Origin: Bacteroidales bacterium UBA5342
GTDB taxonomy: Bacteria; Bacteroidota; Bacteroidia; Bacteroidales; UBA5342
Reading direction: 5' to 3'
Length of the DNA: 7,640 nt
NCBI GenBank assembly: GCA_002408065.1
Contig: DHQI01000021.1
Span: 17,573-25,212, forward strand
The notes under the pieces are model-generated. The model saw only the letters and a list, made by a program, of their open reading frames with translations, was not told where the DNA came from and did not search any database. This document shows, in pieces, positions 4,962-7,640 of the stretch. Within the stretch, counting starts at the first letter, position 1. The number at the start of each line of letters is the position of its first letter. A program made the position numbers and the translations under genes.

Positions 4962-7400
4962 ATGAAAAAGGCCCTCACAGATCTCAGAAGAGTACTAATC
5001 CTTGTAGGTATTTCTGTCTATATACTTTCAAGCTACGCTCAAGTCTCTTTTGGCGAAAGCCAATTGCTCAACGATAATTGGCATTTTACTTTAGACAATC
5101 CTCAGGATGCTCAGCTTGCTGATGCTGATTTGGATAATTGGCGTGAGTTAGATTTACGCCACGATTGGAGCATTGAGGCGCAGCTGAGCCCTACACTTTC
5201 GAGTTGTACCGGTTATTTGCCTGGTGGTATTGGCTGGTACCGTAAAGCTTTAGATTTTTCTACCCTTGCCGCAGACGAAAAGGCTTACCTTTATTTCGAG
5301 GGTGTATACAACCGTAGTGAGGTGTATGTCAATGGACAGCTTGTAGGTCAGCGTCCTAATGGCTACATCTCTTTTTGCTACGATATCACGCCTTATATCA
5401 CCCGTTCAGAGAATAATGTGGTGGCTGTAAAGGTCGATCACAGTCGTCAGGCCGACTCCCGTTGGTACACGGGCTCTGGTATTTATCGCGATGTTTATCT
5501 GGTCACATCAGGACAAGTGCATTTCGACCTTTGGGGGGTACGTTACACCACGCCTGAGGTGAGTGATAAGAAAGCCACTGTTGCGGTCAAAATGGATGTG
5601 AAGAATGAGAGTGAACAAGCCCAAAACCTATCCTTGCATAATGCTTTGTCAGATGCTGAAGGAAATATGATTTCTGATACTAGAGTGTCCGTTGCTGTAG
5701 CTGCAGGTGATGTGCAGGAGGCCAAGGCCTTACTCAAAATAAAAAATCCTCTGCTTTGGGATTTGGACCATCCTTACCTCTACACTTTGCAAACAACCCT
5801 GCAAGATGGCGATAAAACCATCGATCAAACATTAACAAAAGTAGGTATCCGCAGCATCCGTTTCGATGCCAACACTGGTTTTTACCTCAATGGCGAAAAT
5901 ATGAAGCTCAAAGGCGTGTGTATCCATCACGATGCTGGTTGCCTGGGTAGCGCAGTACCTCGTGAGGTATGGGAACGTCGTCTGAAAATTCTAAAAGACT
6001 TAGGCTGTAATGCCTTGCGCATGAGTCACAACCCACAAGCACCCGATGTGTACGAGATCTGTGATGAAATTGGACTCTTGGTCAAAGATGAGGCTTTTGA
6101 TGAATGGGAGTTTGCTAAGCGCAAATGGCTCACAGGTTGGAACAAAGGAACCCCCGGCTATGAAGGATCCTATGATTTCTTCGAAGAATGGAGCAGCCGC
6201 GATGCCGCTGATATGGTGCGTCGTGATCGCAACCACCCTTCCATCATTATGTGGAGCATAGGCAATGAGGTAGACTACCCCAACGACCCTTATTCACACC
6301 CTGTGTTAGCCACTCAAAAAATAAAGCAAAAGGTCTATGGTAAATACTTACCTGAGGCTCCACATGCCGATCGTCTTGGCGAAATAGCCATTCGATTATC
6401 GGCCGAAGTACGCAAGCACGACACCTCACGCCCAGTCACGGGAGCTTTGGCTGGTGTGGTAATGTCTAATCATACCGATTATCCCGGAGCACTGGACATT
6501 TGTGGCTATAACTATACAGAGAGCCGTTATGCTATGGATCATAAGTCATATCCTGAACGTGTTATTTATGGAAGTGAAACGGGGCACTCAATGGCCTCTT
6601 GGAATGCGGTACAAGATAATGACTATATCTCGGGTCAGTTTTTATGGACGGGTATCGACTATCTCGGTGAGTCAGGCAAGTGGCCTTCGCGGGGTGGCGC
6701 AGGTGGTTTGCTTAACTATGCTGGTTTTGTAAAACCACGTGGTGAATTCAGACGTGCGCTATGGAGCGAAGAGCCGGTAGCTTACCTGGGGACTGTGGCG
6801 CTGAGTGAAGGAGATCGTCAAATTACCAGAAAAGCTTGGCCCGTGTGGAATTATACAGAGGGTGAAATGATCAGAGCCTTGGCCTATACCAATTCGGCGA
6901 AAGCCAAACTAATGCTCAATGGCCAGCAAGTGGGCGAGGTCTTGCCTTACGATAAGGAAAAAGGTTACTTCTTATGGGAATTGCCTTATCAGGCAGGCCG
7001 ACTTGAAGTTTTGGCCTTAGATGAGGAAGATAATGAAATATGTCGTTCACTGATTCAAACAACTAAGCGTCCTGCAACCATTGTTCTTAAGGCTGATAAA
7101 GAAGAAATACTTAGAGATAAAGGATTAGTACAGATAGAAATCAATATCGTGGATGAAGATGGATTACCGGTAGTATTATCCGATGATGAAATTACTTGTG
7201 AAGTAAGTGGCCCCGCCAAGATATTGGGACTGGAAGCAGGAAATACCCTTGATATGGGCAACTATCGTGATAACAAACAACGGGTGTACAAAGGAAAAAT
7301 GATCGCCTACATCCAAGCTACAGGAGAAACTGGACAGTTAGAAGTGACCTTTTCTTCCACGTGGCTTCAAAGTGCTAAGTGTAAAATTGCGGTCAAATAA
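4962..7400 (+). CDS. Secreted GH2 glycoside hydrolase, beta-galactosidase type
   Basis: This 812-residue retaining exo-glycosidase should release a terminal beta-linked sugar, most likely galactose; uronic acid or a modified galactose remains possible. A signal peptide ends near SSYA-Q27. Domains in order: jelly-roll sugar-binding (about 33-185; GWYRK, YNRSEVYVNG, RWYTGSGIYRDVYL), Ig-like (about 190-300), TIM barrel (about 301-600), then two C-terminal beta-sandwich domains of the DUF4982 and Glyco_hydro2_C5 type (about 625-700 and 705-812). Catalytic residues are acid/base Glu436 in WSIGNEV and nucleophile Glu539 in YGSETG. Conserved HHD (from His322), RMSHNP (Arg353) and FLWTGIDYLGE are also present. 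Length and domain order are normal and the gene is intact. No membrane anchor is seen, so a periplasmic site is likely. The start gives a complete signal peptide but has no Shine-Dalgarno; a TAAGCAAT palindromic array lies directly upstream. It probably acts after desulfation and deacetylation. Confidence 0.95.
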   Translation: MKKALTDLRRVLILVGISVYILSSYAQVSFGESQLLNDNWHFTLDNPQDAQLADADLDNWRELDLRHDWSIEAQLSPTLSSCTGYLPGGIGWYRKALDFSTLAADEKAYLYFEGVYNRSEVYVNGQLVGQRPNGYISFCYDITPYITRSENNVVAVKVDHSRQADSRWYTGSGIYRDVYLVTSGQVHFDLWGVRYTTPEVSDKKATVAVKMDVKNESEQAQNLSLHNALSDAEGNMISDTRVSVAVAAGDVQEAKALLKIKNPLLWDLDHPYLYTLQTTLQDGDKTIDQTLTKVGIRSIRFDANTGFYLNGENMKLKGVCIHHDAGCLGSAVPREVWERRLKILKDLGCNALRMSHNPQAPDVYEICDEIGLLVKDEAFDEWEFAKRKWLTGWNKGTPGYEGSYDFFEEWSSRDAADMVRRDRNHPSIIMWSIGNEVDYPNDPYSHPVLATQKIKQKVYGKYLPEAPHADRLGEIAIRLSAEVRKHDTSRPVTGALAGVVMSNHTDYPGALDICGYNYTESRYAMDHKSYPERVIYGSETGHSMASWNAVQDNDYISGQFLWTGIDYLGESGKWPSRGGAGGLLNYAGFVKPRGEFRRALWSEEPVAYLGTVALSEGDRQITRKAWPVWNYTEGEMIRALAYTNSAKAKLMLNGQQVGEVLPYDKEKGYFLWELPYQAGRLEVLALDEEDNEICRSLIQTTKRPATIVLKADKEEILRDKGLVQIEINIVDEDGLPVVLSDDEITCEVSGPAKILGLEAGNTLDMGNYRDNKQRVYKGKMIAYIQATGETGQLEVTFSSTWLQSAKCKIAVK

Positions 7401-7417
7401 TTGTTTGGACGATCTAA

Positions 7418-7442
7418 GAGCAGGGTTATAGGGGCGCTGCTC
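7418..7442. terminator. Stem-loop after the GH2 gene
   Basis: GAGCAG (7418-7423) pairs with CTGCTC (7437-7442) around a 13-base loop, starting 17 bp after the GH2 stop. The position suits a 3' end, but no T-run follows, so intrinsic termination is uncertain. Confidence 0.3.
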
Positions 7443-7527
7443 CTAAACGAGGATAAAGGTGCGTAGGCTATGCAGAAAAGGCGGGCGTGTGTAGGAGTGA
7501 ATTGTTTTTTAGTCTGGAGTAGCAGTA

Positions 7528-7561
7528 ATACGCAGGGCGTTAAGAATTAAGCGAAGCGTAT
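7528..7561. repeat. Two-part stem-loop in the right-hand intergenic region
   Basis: ATACGC (7528-7533) pairs with GCGTAT (7556-7561). Inside it CGTTAA (7538-7543) pairs with TTAAGCG (7547-7553) with one bulged G, around a GAA loop. The structure could be a 3'-end hairpin, part of an intergenic repeat or the edge of a small RNA. The sequence GCGAAGC at 7551-7557 is shared with the mini-hairpin at 1604-1610. Confidence 0.4.
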
Positions 7562-7640
7562 CACGAACACCATTAAAATTAACAATCGTGAGTAAAAATA
7601 AGAGCGCGTAGGCAGCATTTTTTTTCTGCTAGATTTTTTG

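Larger units (their letters stand above)
7401..7640. other. Non-coding right-edge region of 240 bp
   Basis: No convincing gene begins here. Besides the two stem-loops, GCGTAGGC occurs twice in direct orientation (7461-7468 and 7606-7613). The edge has T-runs (T8 within 7618-7626 and T6 near 7634-7639) next to a short GGCAG/CTGCT pairing (7611-7615 area with 7627-7631), which might be the terminator of a transcript running in from the left. A reverse-strand frame open from the right edge stops at 7547-7549; it is low-complexity at its start and not credible as a gene. Confidence 0.4.

Noticed and set aside
6000..6429. Overlapping open frames on both strands inside the GH2 catalytic domain
   Set aside because: This is the most conserved part of the GH2 gene, including the acid/base Glu436; the alternative frames have no own start context or recognisable motifs.
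7547..7618. Reverse-strand 23-codon frame beginning MLPTRSYFYS, hydrophobic at its end
   Set aside because: It overlaps a strong stem-loop, follows an A-rich run with no clear initiation site, and has no recognisable homology; chance is the simpler explanation.

Overview
The window is 7.6 kb of a Bacteroidota (Bacteroidetes) genome, most likely a glycan-degrading marine or gut lineage. The evidence is four features together: exported, lipoprotein-like glycan enzymes; start codons preceded by A/T-rich sequence without a clear Shine-Dalgarno; a beta-barrel protein of a type I know only from this phylum; and short intergenic repeats (AATTCGTGT tandems and a GAGCGCAGTCGAAGTG-type element) of a kind common in these genomes. 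Genus cannot be set from this window.

Layout, all genes on the + strand: a possible few codons of an upstream gene (1-42); a Cys-type S1 sulfatase lipoprotein (62-1483); a 266-bp spacer with a strong hairpin and a 9-nt tandem repeat; a sialate O-acetylesterase-like (SASA/DUF303) carbohydrate esterase (1750-3279); a 100-bp spacer; an A/T-richer gene for an uncharacterised secreted protein with a probable outer-membrane beta-barrel (3380-4570); a 391-bp gene-free stretch with an interspersed-repeat-like element and a palindromic array just before the next start; a GH2 beta-galactosidase-type glycoside hydrolase (4962-7400); and 240 bp of structured non-coding DNA at the right edge.

The three enzymes form a logical set for a decorated polysaccharide: the sulfatase removes sulfate, the esterase removes acetyl groups, and the GH2 enzyme cleaves an exposed terminal beta-linked sugar, probably galactose or a relative. 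This fits one segment of a polysaccharide utilisation locus, but no SusC/SusD pair, regulator or sulfatase-maturation enzyme lies in the window, so the glycan cannot be named. Spacers of 100-391 bp with hairpins and repeats suggest several transcripts rather than one tight operon. The beta-barrel gene differs in composition and has no evident catalytic role in this set. I found no CRISPR array, tRNA, rRNA, transposase or defence system, and nothing that amounts to a clearly new multi-gene system. The most unusual points are an Asp where many sulfatases have His (GKWDLAGH), the inverted/direct TAAGCAAT array before the GH2 gene, and the compound hairpin and repeat block after the sulfatase.
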